Source: Campylobacterales bacterium (GTDB taxonomy: Bacteria; Campylobacterota; Campylobacteria; Campylobacterales; QNZT01). Taken from it: a stretch of DNA of 31,236 nt. Shown in pieces: positions 14,904 to 22,971 of the stretch (positions within the stretch are counted from its first letter, which is position 1; the number at the start of each line of letters is the position of its first letter). The notes under the pieces were generated by a model that made no database searches, was not told the origin of the DNA, and saw nothing but the letters and a program-made list of their open reading frames with translations. Both the position numbers and the translations under genes were made by a program. The stretch lies in the NCBI GenBank assembly GCA_027055005.1, contig JALUNR010000115.1, positions 1-31,236 of the forward strand, given 5' to 3'.

Positions 14904-16011
14904 TATTCCTTATGGAAGACAGAGTATAAGTGATGAAGATATAAAGGAAGTTATAAAAGTTTTAAAAAGTAATTTTTTAACTACTGGTCCGAAAGTAAAA
15001 GAGTTTGAAGAGGCAATTTGCAAATTTACTGGAACAAAATATTCAGTAGCTGTATCAAATGGAACTTCAGCCCTACATATCTCGTCACTTGTACTTCTTA
15101 ACAAAGAAGATAAAGTCTTAACCACTCCAAATTCATTTTTAGCTACATCAAACTCCATACTTTATGCAAGGGCAAAGCCTATATTTGTAGATATTTGTGA
15201 GGATGGAGGGATAGATTTAGATCTTTGTGAAGAGATGCTTAAAAAAGATTCATCTATAAAGGCTATTTATGTAGTTTCTTTTAGTGGAAAGATGCAAAAT
15301 CAAGAGAGATTAAAAGAGTTAAAACAAAAGTATAACTTAACAATTCTCGAAGACCATGCACACTCACTTGGAGCAAGTTGGCAAAGTATAAAAGCTGGAA
15401 GTTGTTATGCAAGTGATGTAAGTACATTTTCTTTTCATCCAGTTAAAAATATCACAACAGGAGAGGGCGGAGCAGTTACAACTAACTCAAAAGAGATATA
15501 TGAAAAACTACTAACTCTTAGAAATCACGGTATAGTTAAAACACCTGATATGGCAAGTTTTGAGTATGAGATGAGAGAGTTAGGCTTTAACTATCGATTG
15601 ACTGATTTTCAAGCTGTTTTAGGACTTAGTCAGCTTAAAAAACTTGATGAGTTTTTAGAAAAAAGAAAAGAGATTGCCAAAGCTTATCATAAAGCTTTTC
15701 AAAACAGTTCTATAAAGCCACTTTATCCATATGATAATGATAGTGCATATCATCTTTTTGTAGTAAAAGTTCCTTTTGAGAATAAGAAAGAGCTTTTTGA
15801 AATACTACACAAAAAAGGTATCAAAGTCCAACTTCACTATCTACCGATAAACAGACAACCATACTATAAAACTTTGGGATATGGAACTGAAAATATACCA
15901 ATTATGGATAAGTATTATAAAGAGGCAGTTAGTTTACCTATCTATCCAACATTAAAAAAAGAGGAGCAGGAGTTTGTGATAAAAACTTTGAAGGAAATAG
16001 TAGGTGAGTAA
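14896..16011 (+). CDS. pseC: UDP-4-keto-6-deoxy-sugar aminotransferase
   Basis: A PLP-dependent aminotransferase of the DegT/DnrJ/EryC1 family, 371 residues. It aminates C4 of the PseB product, using glutamate as donor in the family. K184 in FSFHPVKNITTGEGG is the Schiff-base lysine; SNGTSALH binds the cofactor phosphate and LEDHAHS carries the ring-stacking/acidic residues. The C-terminus is typical (LPIYPTLKKEEQEFV). It overlaps pseB and pseF by 8 bases each, indicating coupled translation. The pathway position is fixed by the neighbours. Confidence 0.95.
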   Translation: MFNIPYGRQSISDEDIKEVIKVLKSNFLTTGPKVKEFEEAICKFTGTKYSVAVSNGTSALHISSLVLLNKEDKVLTTPNSFLATSNSILYARAKPIFVDICEDGGIDLDLCEEMLKKDSSIKAIYVVSFSGKMQNQERLKELKQKYNLTILEDHAHSLGASWQSIKAGSCYASDVSTFSFHPVKNITTGEGGAVTTNSKEIYEKLLTLRNHGIVKTPDMASFEYEMRELGFNYRLTDFQAVLGLSQLKKLDEFLEKRKEIAKAYHKAFQNSSIKPLYPYDNDSAYHLFVVKVPFENKKELFEILHKKGIKVQLHYLPINRQPYYKTLGYGTENIPIMDKYYKEAVSLPIYPTLKKEEQEFVIKTLKEIVGE

Positions 16012-16690
16012 TATAGCTATTATCCCAGCTCGTGGAGGAAGTAAAAGGATTCCTAAAAAAAATATCAAAAACTTTTTAGGAAAACCACTTATCGCTTACT
16101 CGATAGAAACTGCACAAAAAAGTAAACTATTTGAAAAGATAGTGGTTTCCACTGATGATGAAGAGATAGCAAGAGTAGCTTTGGATTTTGGGGCTGAAGT
16201 TTTAAAGAGACCAAAAGAGTTAGCAGATGATTTTACAGGAACTGCTGAAGTTACGGCCCATGCTTTAAAAGAGTACACAGGTTTCGAGTTTGCTTGTACT
16301 ATCTATGCAACAGCTCCATTTTTGCAAAGCATATATCTAAAAGATGGATTGGAAGAGTTAAAACAAAATAAAGATGCTGTGATGGCTTTTGGAGTTACAA
16401 CCTTTGACTACCCTATATGGAGAAGTTTTAGGATAACTGAAGATAACAGATGTGAAATGTTTTGGAGAGAAAATTTTCCCAAAAGAAGCCAAGACTTAGA
16501 AGAGGCTTATCATGACGCTGGACAATTTTATTGGAAGAGAGCGGGGGCAAAAAATGATGATATAAGTTTTGGGAAAAACTCTATTCCTATAAAAATCCCA
16601 AGATATTTGGTTCAAGATATCGATACTTTGGAGGATTGGAAAAGAGCTGAAGTGATGTATAAGGTTTTAAAAGATGAACATACTATTTAG
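16004..16690 (+). CDS. pseF: Pseudaminic acid cytidylyltransferase
   Basis: Activates pseudaminic acid with CTP to CMP-pseudaminic acid, the donor for flagellin glycosylation. The 228-residue protein starts with the nucleotide-binding motif IIPARGGSKRIPKKNI, conserved in CMP-sialic acid-type synthetases, followed by KPLIAYSIE and the metal-binding end of the family (DIDTLEDWKRAE). The GTG start, overlapping pseC by 8 bases, gives MSNIAIIPARGGS directly. Its end overlaps pseG by 17 bases. It acts last in the pathway although it is encoded third. Confidence 0.94.
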   Translation: MSNIAIIPARGGSKRIPKKNIKNFLGKPLIAYSIETAQKSKLFEKIVVSTDDEEIARVALDFGAEVLKRPKELADDFTGTAEVTAHALKEYTGFEFACTIYATAPFLQSIYLKDGLEELKQNKDAVMAFGVTTFDYPIWRSFRITEDNRCEMFWRENFPKRSQDLEEAYHDAGQFYWKRAGAKNDDISFGKNSIPIKIPRYLVQDIDTLEDWKRAEVMYKVLKDEHTI

Positions 16691-17981
16691 AGCTGATTCT
16701 TCATCTACTATCGGTACAGGGCATATCATGAGAGATTTGGTTTTGGCAAAGCAGTTTAAAAATGTCAATATCACTTTTGCTTGTCAAGATTTAAAAGGAA
16801 ATCTGATAGATAAAATCCCTTATAAAGTGGAGATACTAAAATCTAATGATATTGATGAACTTAATGTCCTAATAAAAAAGTTAAATATCGATATGATTGT
16901 TATTGATCATTATGGTATTGACTATAATTATGAAAGACAACTCAAAATCCAAAATCCAAAACTCAAAATATTATCATTTGATGATACTTATGAAAAACAC
17001 TACTGCGATATACTTTTAAATCATAACATAAGTGCAGATGAAAAAAGGTATGAAGATTTAGTACCAAGTTATTGTGAGCTTAGATGTGGAGAAAAATATA
17101 CTCTTATAAGAGATGACTTTATACATGAGAAAAAGAAAACAAGAGAAAAAATATATGATATTTTTATAGCTATGGGTGGGGCTGATACGGCAAATCTAAA
17201 TATTAAACTTTTAGAAATCTTACCAAAAGATTATAAAATTGCAGTTGTAACAACAACTGCAAATAAAAATTTAGAAGATTTAAAAGAGTATGTAAAAAAA
17301 GAGGATTATATTGAATTATTTATAGATTTTGAAAATATTGCTAAGTTGATAAATAAAAGTAAATTTGTAATCATAACTCCGAGTGTTATGGCTCATGAAG
17401 TTTTGTATTTAGATATTCCTTTTTTAGCTATAAAAACATCGGAAAACCAAAAGTTTATGTTTAGATATTTACTTGAGCATGGCTACAAAGTTTTAGATAA
17501 TTTTCAAAAGGATAAAATCAATCAAATTTGTATAGAGTTAAAAGATTTTACAAAATTAACTTATGATGAAAAGGTAAATATCTTATCATGGCGAAATTAT
17601 CCAGATATAAAAAAATGGATGTTTAATAAAGATACAATTAAATTAAAAGAACATTTAGATTATATTGACACTCTTAAAAGAAATAAGGATAAAAAATATT
17701 TTTTGGTTAAATACTATGGACGAGATATTGGAGTGATAGATTTTATAAATATTGATAATTATAAGGCTGAAGTTGGTCTATATGCTAGACCAATGCTTAA
17801 AGGAATTGGTAGTACTTTGATGCAAAAAATAATTGAATATGGATTTGAAAAACTAAATCTTAAAAAATTAGTAGCTAAAGTATATAAAGAAAATGTTGTA
17901 GCTATTAATCTTTATAAAAAGTTTGATTTTAAACAGTTGTATGAAAAAGATTCTCTTATTGTGATGGAAAAGTATAGATGA
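16674..17981 (+). CDS. pseG: PseG-PseH fusion: UDP-sugar hydrolase plus N-acetyltransferase
   Basis: A 435-residue fusion of two pathway enzymes. Residues 1 to about 275 are PseG, a GT-B-fold hydrolase that removes UDP from UDP-2,4-diacetamido-trideoxy-altropyranose; GTGHIMRDLVLAKQ carries H17, the catalytic histidine position of Campylobacter PseG, and IAMGGADTAN (165-174) is the UDP-binding glycine loop. Residues about 300-435 are a GNAT domain of the PseH type: LSWRNYPDIKKWM at its start and acetyl-CoA loop RPMLKGIGSTLM. That half would acetylate the 4-amino group, the step just before hydrolysis. In Campylobacter and Helicobacter the two are separate genes. It overlaps pseF by 17 bases and pseI by 4. 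Confidence 0.92.
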   Translation: MNILFRADSSSTIGTGHIMRDLVLAKQFKNVNITFACQDLKGNLIDKIPYKVEILKSNDIDELNVLIKKLNIDMIVIDHYGIDYNYERQLKIQNPKLKILSFDDTYEKHYCDILLNHNISADEKRYEDLVPSYCELRCGEKYTLIRDDFIHEKKKTREKIYDIFIAMGGADTANLNIKLLEILPKDYKIAVVTTTANKNLEDLKEYVKKEDYIELFIDFENIAKLINKSKFVIITPSVMAHEVLYLDIPFLAIKTSENQKFMFRYLLEHGYKVLDNFQKDKINQICIELKDFTKLTYDEKVNILSWRNYPDIKKWMFNKDTIKLKEHLDYIDTLKRNKDKKYFLVKYYGRDIGVIDFINIDNYKAEVGLYARPMLKGIGSTLMQKIIEYGFEKLNLKKLVAKVYKENVVAINLYKKFDFKQLYEKDSLIVMEKYR

Positions 17982-19018
17982 AAATAGGTAATTTTGATCT
18001 AAATAAAGATGGAGTTTATATCATAGCTGAATTGTCAGCTAACCATAGTTCAAATATACAAATAGCAAAAGAGAGTATTAAAACAGCTAAAGAGATAGGT
18101 GCAAATGCTATCAAACTTCAAACTTATACAGCAGATACTTTGACACTAAACTCCAATAAAGATGATTTTATCATAAAAGGTGGAACACTTTGGGATGGAA
18201 GAAGCCTTTATGAACTCTATCAAGAAGCTTATACTCCTTGGGAGTGGCATAAAGAGCTTTTTGAGTATGCAAATAAGCTAAGCATAGATATATTTTCAAC
18301 TCCATTTGATAAAAGTGCTGTTGATTTTTTGGAGCAGTTTGAGCCAATAGCATACAAAATAGCATCTTTTGAGATAACAGACTATGAGCTTATAAGATAT
18401 ACTGCTTCAAAAAAAAGACCTATGATTATCTCTACTGGAGTTGCTTCCATACAAGAGATACAAGATGTAGTAGATATCTGTAAATCTGAGGGAAATGATA
18501 AGATAGTGCTTTTAAAATGTACCTCTGCTTATCCTGCACCACTTGGAGAGGCAAATCTAAAAACTATACCAAACCTAAGAGAGACTTTTGGAGTAGAAGT
18601 TGGATTTTCTGACCATACCTTGGGGATAACTGCTCCGATAGTTGCTACTACTTTGGGAGCAAAAGTGATAGAAAAACATTTTATTCTTGATAAGTCTATC
18701 GGAGGAGCTGATGCAGATTTCTCACTTGATAAAGAGGAGTTTGCTCAGATGGTAAAAGCTGTTAGAGATACGGAGATGTTACTTGGGAAAGTTGATTATA
18801 GTATGAGTGAAAAAAAGATAAAATCTCGTCAGTTTGCAAGAAGTCTTTATGTATCAAAAGATATAAAAAAGGGTGAAAGATTTACCAATGAAAATATAAA
18901 ATCAGTTCGTCCAGGATATGGACTTCATCCAAAATATTTTAAAGATATTTTAGGTAAAAAAGCAGTAAAAGATTTAAGTTTTGCAACTGCTTTAAAATGG
19001 GAATATTTTGATAAGTAG
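17978..19018 (+). CDS. pseI: Pseudaminic acid synthase
   Basis: Condenses the released 6-deoxy-2,4-diacetamido-altrose with phosphoenolpyruvate to form pseudaminic acid. The 346-residue protein has a NeuB-type TIM barrel (about 1-275; IIAELSANHS, AIKLQTY, IFSTPFD, VGFSDHT, VIEKHF) and a C-terminal SAF/antifreeze-like domain (about 285-346). The segment GGTLWDGRSLYELY is typical of PseI rather than NeuB or LegI. It is the last gene of the pse operon, overlapping the pseG-pseH fusion by 4 bases, and its stop codon lies in the loop of a strong hairpin. Confidence 0.94.
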   Translation: MKIGNFDLNKDGVYIIAELSANHSSNIQIAKESIKTAKEIGANAIKLQTYTADTLTLNSNKDDFIIKGGTLWDGRSLYELYQEAYTPWEWHKELFEYANKLSIDIFSTPFDKSAVDFLEQFEPIAYKIASFEITDYELIRYTASKKRPMIISTGVASIQEIQDVVDICKSEGNDKIVLLKCTSAYPAPLGEANLKTIPNLRETFGVEVGFSDHTLGITAPIVATTLGAKVIEKHFILDKSIGGADADFSLDKEEFAQMVKAVRDTEMLLGKVDYSMSEKKIKSRQFARSLYVSKDIKKGERFTNENIKSVRPGYGLHPKYFKDILGKKAVKDLSFATALKWEYFDK

Positions 19019-19031
19019 TTTCAAAATATTC
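19001..19031. terminator. 11-bp stem hairpin between convergent pseI and maf
   Basis: GAATATTTTGA (19001-19011) and TCAAAATATTC (19021-19031) are exact complements around a 9-base loop that contains the pseI stop codon. It lies between convergent transcription units and could stop both, although the T runs are poor. Symmetry seen; function inferred. Confidence 0.45.
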
Positions 19032-19047
19032 TGTTGAGCTTAGATTA

Positions 19048-20970
19048 TTAAACTGTTATTTCTTCATATTGGGTTAAAGCATTTCTTATGCTGTGCTTTT
19101 CTTCTTTTATTATCTTTAAAATAGATTCTATATTAATCATTATTCGATAAGCCCATTCATGATGAGTAACTATCATTTTCCAGTTTTTTAAAATCCTAGC
19201 TCTTTTTGAACCCTCACTTTGTACACTCCAGTATGCTATATCATATTCTATATGTGTTATTAAAGGAGATATTAAAAGTCTATAAAATGAACCAAATTCA
19301 CCATTATAGTATTTATCTCTTATTACTGCTATTTTATCTACCAATTTTTTTGCATCTTTTTCCTTTAAATGTTTATCAATAGTTTCTATATCATATTTTT
19401 GATATTTTTTTATCATAATAGTTAATTCTTTTAAAAGTTTTTTAATATTTTTAGACATATCATGACCTAATTGAACAGCTTTTTGTATTTTTATATCACT
19501 ATTTTTTAATTTTTCTATTATCTCATCTTCAGATAGCTTTCTAAGTTTAATTTTATCTTTTTTCTTAGATGTATCAATATATTTTTTAGCTACTTCTTCA
19601 AATGGTATTTCTAAAGCACCTTCTATATGAGCTCCACCTTCTGTTGAGTTGATTGTTTTTATTTTTCCTTTTTTATTATTTTCAGATATAGCTTTTATAT
19701 AGCCACTTAGGAAGAGTTTCCAAACTTTTGTTGTTTTTACTTTTCCATCTTTACCATAGGCTAAAATAAAATCATCTTTGGTATCGTTTTCTTTTACTTC
19801 ATCTTCTCCAAATATATGGTTTTTAGAGTGAGATTTACCATCTTTACCGTAGGCTAAATCTTGACCTATTAGTACTATATTCTCAAATCCAATCATACTT
19901 GCTAACTCATAAGCTAGATTTGCAGAACTCATACCGACTCCAACATATCCCCACTTATGCAAGTCCATATATGCATAGTGATTACCAGTAGGTCTCATAT
20001 TTAGTTGTAGTTGACCATCCTTAATATTGTCTAAAAGTTTTTTATCTACTATTGAAGTTAAGGCAAAAACTATATCTTTTTGAAAATCTTTTGATGTGTT
20101 TTCATAAAATTTTGAAGTAGCTTCTACCCTTTCTATGGAGGTAACAATATCAGGTTTAATATCAGCTTTTTCTAATATAGGCAAGGAAGCATCAACACTA
20201 AAAATAGTTACATAATCTTTTATGTTTTTTAAAATAGGAAGTTGTTTTTCAAGTGATGGACCAGTTGCAACTATTATAGCTGTTTTTGTAGTTTTGGCTT
20301 TTTTTGTTAATTCTTCTAAAGTTGGATTTTTTATCATTGTTGGGAGATTATGTATAAAGTGTTTCAAACCTAAAAGTTCATCTGTAGTATCATTTCCTGT
20401 AGCATTTACATGATAAGAAAACATTTTTATTATTGTTTTATTTATTTTGTTTATATCATCTATATATTTATCATAAAAATTACATTGTAAATTTAATGTG
20501 TATGTTTTAAAGTATATAAAGTCTATTTCATCTATAAAAAGATGTAAGTTGCTAGGTGTTGCATCTTTAGAATGTATAATTTTTAATCTATTTATTGATA
20601 TATCATTAGAAAAATCAAACAAATTTAAAGTTATATATATAAGTTCTAATTCGGGTTCTATTATATAGATTTTTTCAAGATGATTATTTTTAAGAAGCTT
20701 TTTAAAAAGATATCCATTTCCTATCCCATAAAAGTATAGAGATTTATAGTATTTGTATTTTTCAAGAGACTTATGGTAAATATTTATTTCATCTATAGGA
20801 TTTTTTTCATACATAGGAATATTATCTCTAGTATCTAAAATATTCGCATTATTTATATCTTGATTTACAAAAACTTCAAAAATACTATTTGTTTTTATTT
20901 TTACTAGTTTATCATAAAGATAAGTATTATGCTTTTTTAATACTATTAAGTTTTTTTGATATTTATCCAT
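19048..20970 (-). CDS. Motility accessory factor (Maf/PseE-type flagellin glycosyltransferase)
   Basis: A 640-residue Maf-family protein expected to transfer pseudaminic acid from its CMP form to Ser/Thr residues of flagellin before export. The N-terminal part (about 1-200) precedes a central DUF115/MptE-like Rossmann core (about 215-440), seen as AIIVATGPSLEKQLP, IFSVDASLPILEKADIKPD, TSIER, GVGMSSANLAYE and NIVLIGQDLAYG. The C-terminal 190 residues are helical and lysine-rich. AAAAGG precedes the ATG. It lies 77 bases downstream of the flagellin stop on the same strand, beyond a hairpin, so it may be expressed by read-through or from its own promoter. The gene pairing and adjacent pse operon support the substrate. 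Confidence 0.92.
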   Translation of the reverse strand: MDKYQKNLIVLKKHNTYLYDKLVKIKTNSIFEVFVNQDINNANILDTRDNIPMYEKNPIDEINIYHKSLEKYKYYKSLYFYGIGNGYLFKKLLKNNHLEKIYIIEPELELIYITLNLFDFSNDISINRLKIIHSKDATPSNLHLFIDEIDFIYFKTYTLNLQCNFYDKYIDDINKINKTIIKMFSYHVNATGNDTTDELLGLKHFIHNLPTMIKNPTLEELTKKAKTTKTAIIVATGPSLEKQLPILKNIKDYVTIFSVDASLPILEKADIKPDIVTSIERVEATSKFYENTSKDFQKDIVFALTSIVDKKLLDNIKDGQLQLNMRPTGNHYAYMDLHKWGYVGVGMSSANLAYELASMIGFENIVLIGQDLAYGKDGKSHSKNHIFGEDEVKENDTKDDFILAYGKDGKVKTTKVWKLFLSGYIKAISENNKKGKIKTINSTEGGAHIEGALEIPFEEVAKKYIDTSKKKDKIKLRKLSEDEIIEKLKNSDIKIQKAVQLGHDMSKNIKKLLKELTIMIKKYQKYDIETIDKHLKEKDAKKLVDKIAVIRDKYYNGEFGSFYRLLISPLITHIEYDIAYWSVQSEGSKRARILKNWKMIVTHHEWAYRIMINIESILKIIKEEKHSIRNALTQYEEITV

Positions 20971-21006
20971 ACTTTTGCCTTTTTAAAAAGACTAAAGCAA
21001 ATACTA

Positions 21007-21030
21007 TTCCAAAGGAAAGCTCCTTTGGAA
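21007..21030 (-). terminator. Perfect 10-bp hairpin downstream of the flagellin gene
   Basis: TTCCAAAGGA (21007-21016) and TCCTTTGGAA (21021-21030) pair perfectly around a 4-base loop, 18 bases past the flagellin stop. This is the expected place for a terminator or 3' mRNA-stabilising hairpin. The T run after it on the minus strand is weak (ATAGTATTTG), so read-through into maf is plausible. Confidence 0.65.
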
Positions 21031-21047
21031 AAAAGTTAAAGACTTTA

Positions 21048-22466
21048 CTATTGTAACAATTTCATAACATTTTGTTGAGCAGCATTAGCTTGACTCATTG
21101 CATATACTCCTGATTTAGCTAGGATATTATGTTTTTGGAGATTGGCAGACTCACTTGCAAAGTCAACATCCCTTATCGTACTCTCAGCAGCCGTTGCATT
21201 TACCTGCGTTACAGAGATATTTCTAACGGTAGATTCTAGTTGATTTTGTACTGAACCTATATTAGATCTTACTTTATCGATTTGTTTCAATGCCGAATCA
21301 GTTATCCTGATAGCTTTTTCAGCTCCCTCTCTTGTTGTTACATCTATACTACTTAAAGCACTTGTTTTAGATAGATTAGCACTTGCTCTAAATCCTATCT
21401 TAGTTGCTTGGGAATTAAGTTGTACTGTATGATCTGAAACAAGTGTTATTTCACCTGTTTTAGTACCAGTAGCAAGATGTGCTTTACTTGCTGCATCACC
21501 ACTTGATTCTATCTTTATATCACTACCATCTCTAGCTTTAAGAACTATTTTCCCTCCATCATGAGAAGCAATAACATTTGTTTTACTAGATACTGCATTT
21601 ATAGCATTTATAAGAGCATTATCTGCATCACTTGCTTGTAAACTAACTTTACCTATATCAATACCATTTATTTTAAGTTCTCCAGCAGATATAGTACCAC
21701 TTTCTACAGCAGCACTAGCCGTATGTTCAGTTTTAGCGATAGCAGTAACCTCTGTTTTGTCACTTACAGCATTGATAGCTATAGCTTTTGCCCAAGCTGA
21801 ATCAGCACTATGAGCTACACTATTCGCTCCATCAGAAGTATCAGCAGCAGATGCACCAACTGTTACAGCTGCAGTAAGTGCATCTGTTTTAATTGTTAAG
21901 CTACCTGTTAAAGCAGCAGTAGTTACTGCGACAGAACTAGTTTGATCGACATGTTTTCCAATAGCGGAGATTTCTGTATTTCCTATATTTATATTTACAC
22001 TCTCTTCAGAGTAAGCACCTACATGAAACTCTTTGTTTTGGAAAGTTCCATCAAGAAGTTTCATACCATTGAAACTTGTAGTTTTAGCTATGTTATTAGC
22101 TTCTTGCATAAGTTTGTCTATATCTTTTTGGATTGCTGCTCTTGAGTTTGCATTTTGACCATCAGAAGCTGCTTGGATAGCTTTGGTTCTAACAGTATTG
22201 ATGATATTTGTATATTCTTCTAAAGCACCATCTGCAGTTTGAGCAACATTTACACCATCATTAGCATTTCTGATAGCTTGACCTAGCCCTTGTGCTTGAC
22301 TTTTTAGTTGATTAGCAATAGCAAGACCAGAAGCATCATCAGCTGCCTTATTGATTCTAAGACCACTACTTAAAGCTTGTAAAGACTTATCAAGTCCTTT
22401 GTTGTTATTGATTGACATCATGTGAGCATTCATAGCTGCCACATTTGTATTAATTCTAAATCCCAT
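21048..22466 (-). CDS. flaA: Flagellin
   Basis: The major filament subunit, 472 residues from the ATG at 22466, which gives the canonical N-terminus MGFRINTNVAAMNAH behind AAGGA; an upstream in-frame ATG at 22502 lacks support because it would begin only about 10 bases after the expected transcription start. D0/D1 segments are at both ends (ALSSGLRINKAADDASGLAIAN; C-terminal end MSQANAAQQNVMKLLQ). The variable centre (about 170-360) contains two similar Flagellin_IN-type units, recognisable as AIAINAVSDKTEVTA and NAINAVSSKTNVIA, and is rich in Ser/Thr, the usual sites of pseudaminic acid. The D1 region (TNIINTVRTKAIQAASDG) is of the Campylobacter/Helicobacter type that escapes TLR5. The symbol flaA is by analogy; another flagellin copy may exist elsewhere. 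Confidence 0.96.
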   Translation of the reverse strand: MGFRINTNVAAMNAHMMSINNNKGLDKSLQALSSGLRINKAADDASGLAIANQLKSQAQGLGQAIRNANDGVNVAQTADGALEEYTNIINTVRTKAIQAASDGQNANSRAAIQKDIDKLMQEANNIAKTTSFNGMKLLDGTFQNKEFHVGAYSEESVNINIGNTEISAIGKHVDQTSSVAVTTAALTGSLTIKTDALTAAVTVGASAADTSDGANSVAHSADSAWAKAIAINAVSDKTEVTAIAKTEHTASAAVESGTISAGELKINGIDIGKVSLQASDADNALINAINAVSSKTNVIASHDGGKIVLKARDGSDIKIESSGDAASKAHLATGTKTGEITLVSDHTVQLNSQATKIGFRASANLSKTSALSSIDVTTREGAEKAIRITDSALKQIDKVRSNIGSVQNQLESTVRNISVTQVNATAAESTIRDVDFASESANLQKHNILAKSGVYAMSQANAAQQNVMKLLQ

Positions 22467-22518
22467 TGTAAATCCTTTTGATGTTTTTTTACCGACTTCC
22501 ATGTCAGTTTACAACTCT

Positions 22519-22545
22519 ATATCGTGTTACTTTTCTAAAACTTTA
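22519..22545 (-). promoter_or_regulatory. Sigma-28 (FliA) promoter of the flagellin gene
   Basis: On the minus strand TAAAGTTTT (22545-22537) is followed after 12 bases by CGATAT (22524-22519). This matches the FliA consensus TAAAGTTT-N11-GCCGATAA in both boxes and spacing, and CGATAT is the -10 form known from Campylobacter and Helicobacter. Transcription would start near 22512, leaving a leader of about 45 bases before the canonical flagellin ATG. The following stretch to about 22644 is plain AT-rich sequence with nothing further recognised. Confidence 0.85.
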
Positions 22546-22644
22546 TAGTAAATATAAAAAAAATTAGTGATATTTTATATTTTAAATAGGTTTTTATTTT
22601 TATAAAAGATATTTAATTTTTTAATTATTTTTGGAGATTGTTGA

Positions 22645-22815
22645 GTATATTTAAGTTTTAAAGAAGAAAATATAAAAGTAACAATCTCTTTGACTAAAGA
22701 AAGTATAGAGTTCTTTAAAGTAGAAGCAAAAAAACATCATACACAGTATCAAAAAATGATAAGAAATCTTATAGATTTTTATGCACAAAGTCATAGTAAA
22801 TTAGCTCATACATAA
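22645..22815 (+). pseudogene. Truncated ribbon-helix-helix antitoxin (BrnA/CopG-like), no start codon
   Basis: An open frame of 56 codons ends at TAA 22813-22815. It encodes ENIKVTISLTKESIEFFKVEAKK, then YQKMIRNLIDFYAQSH, the beta-strand, helix, helix pattern of BrnA/CopG-type antitoxins (KxxISLRLDxDxIEFFK...YQxLIN). Upstream an in-frame TGA (22642-22644) closes the frame before any ATG or GTG, and the only TTG is inside the fold. No BrnT-like toxin is adjacent. It therefore looks like the 3' remnant of a toxin-antitoxin locus. Non-standard initiation is the alternative. Confidence 0.55.
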
Positions 22816-22828
22816 AAGAGAAACTTCC

Positions 22829-22927
22829 ATGATAGCTGAATACAGAATCCCGATAGGATTGTTTATATTTCTTATAATAGTTTATTACACTTACAAATAT
22901 GATTGGAAGATAAAAGATAACTTTTAG
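22829..22927 (+). CDS. Candidate 32-residue single-span membrane peptide
   Basis: An ATG at 22829, preceded by AAAGAG about 9 bases upstream, opens a frame ending at TAG 22925. The product starts MIAEYRIPIG, has a hydrophobic span (LFIFLIIVYYTY, about 11-22) and a charged tail (KYDWKIKDNF), a sensible small inner-membrane topology. It lies 44 bases before topA on the same strand. I do not recognise it; length makes chance possible. Confidence 0.4.
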   Translation: MIAEYRIPIGLFIFLIIVYYTYKYDWKIKDNF

Positions 22928-22971
22928 AAAAAAAAACTACAATTAGCAAACTTTAACATATATGGAAAACA

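Noticed and set aside
22467..22502. Upstream ATG at 22502 as flagellin start, adding 12 residues
   Set aside because: Flagellins begin at MGFRINTN; that ATG has AAGGA in front, and the earlier ATG lies only about 10 bases from the predicted sigma-28 transcription start.
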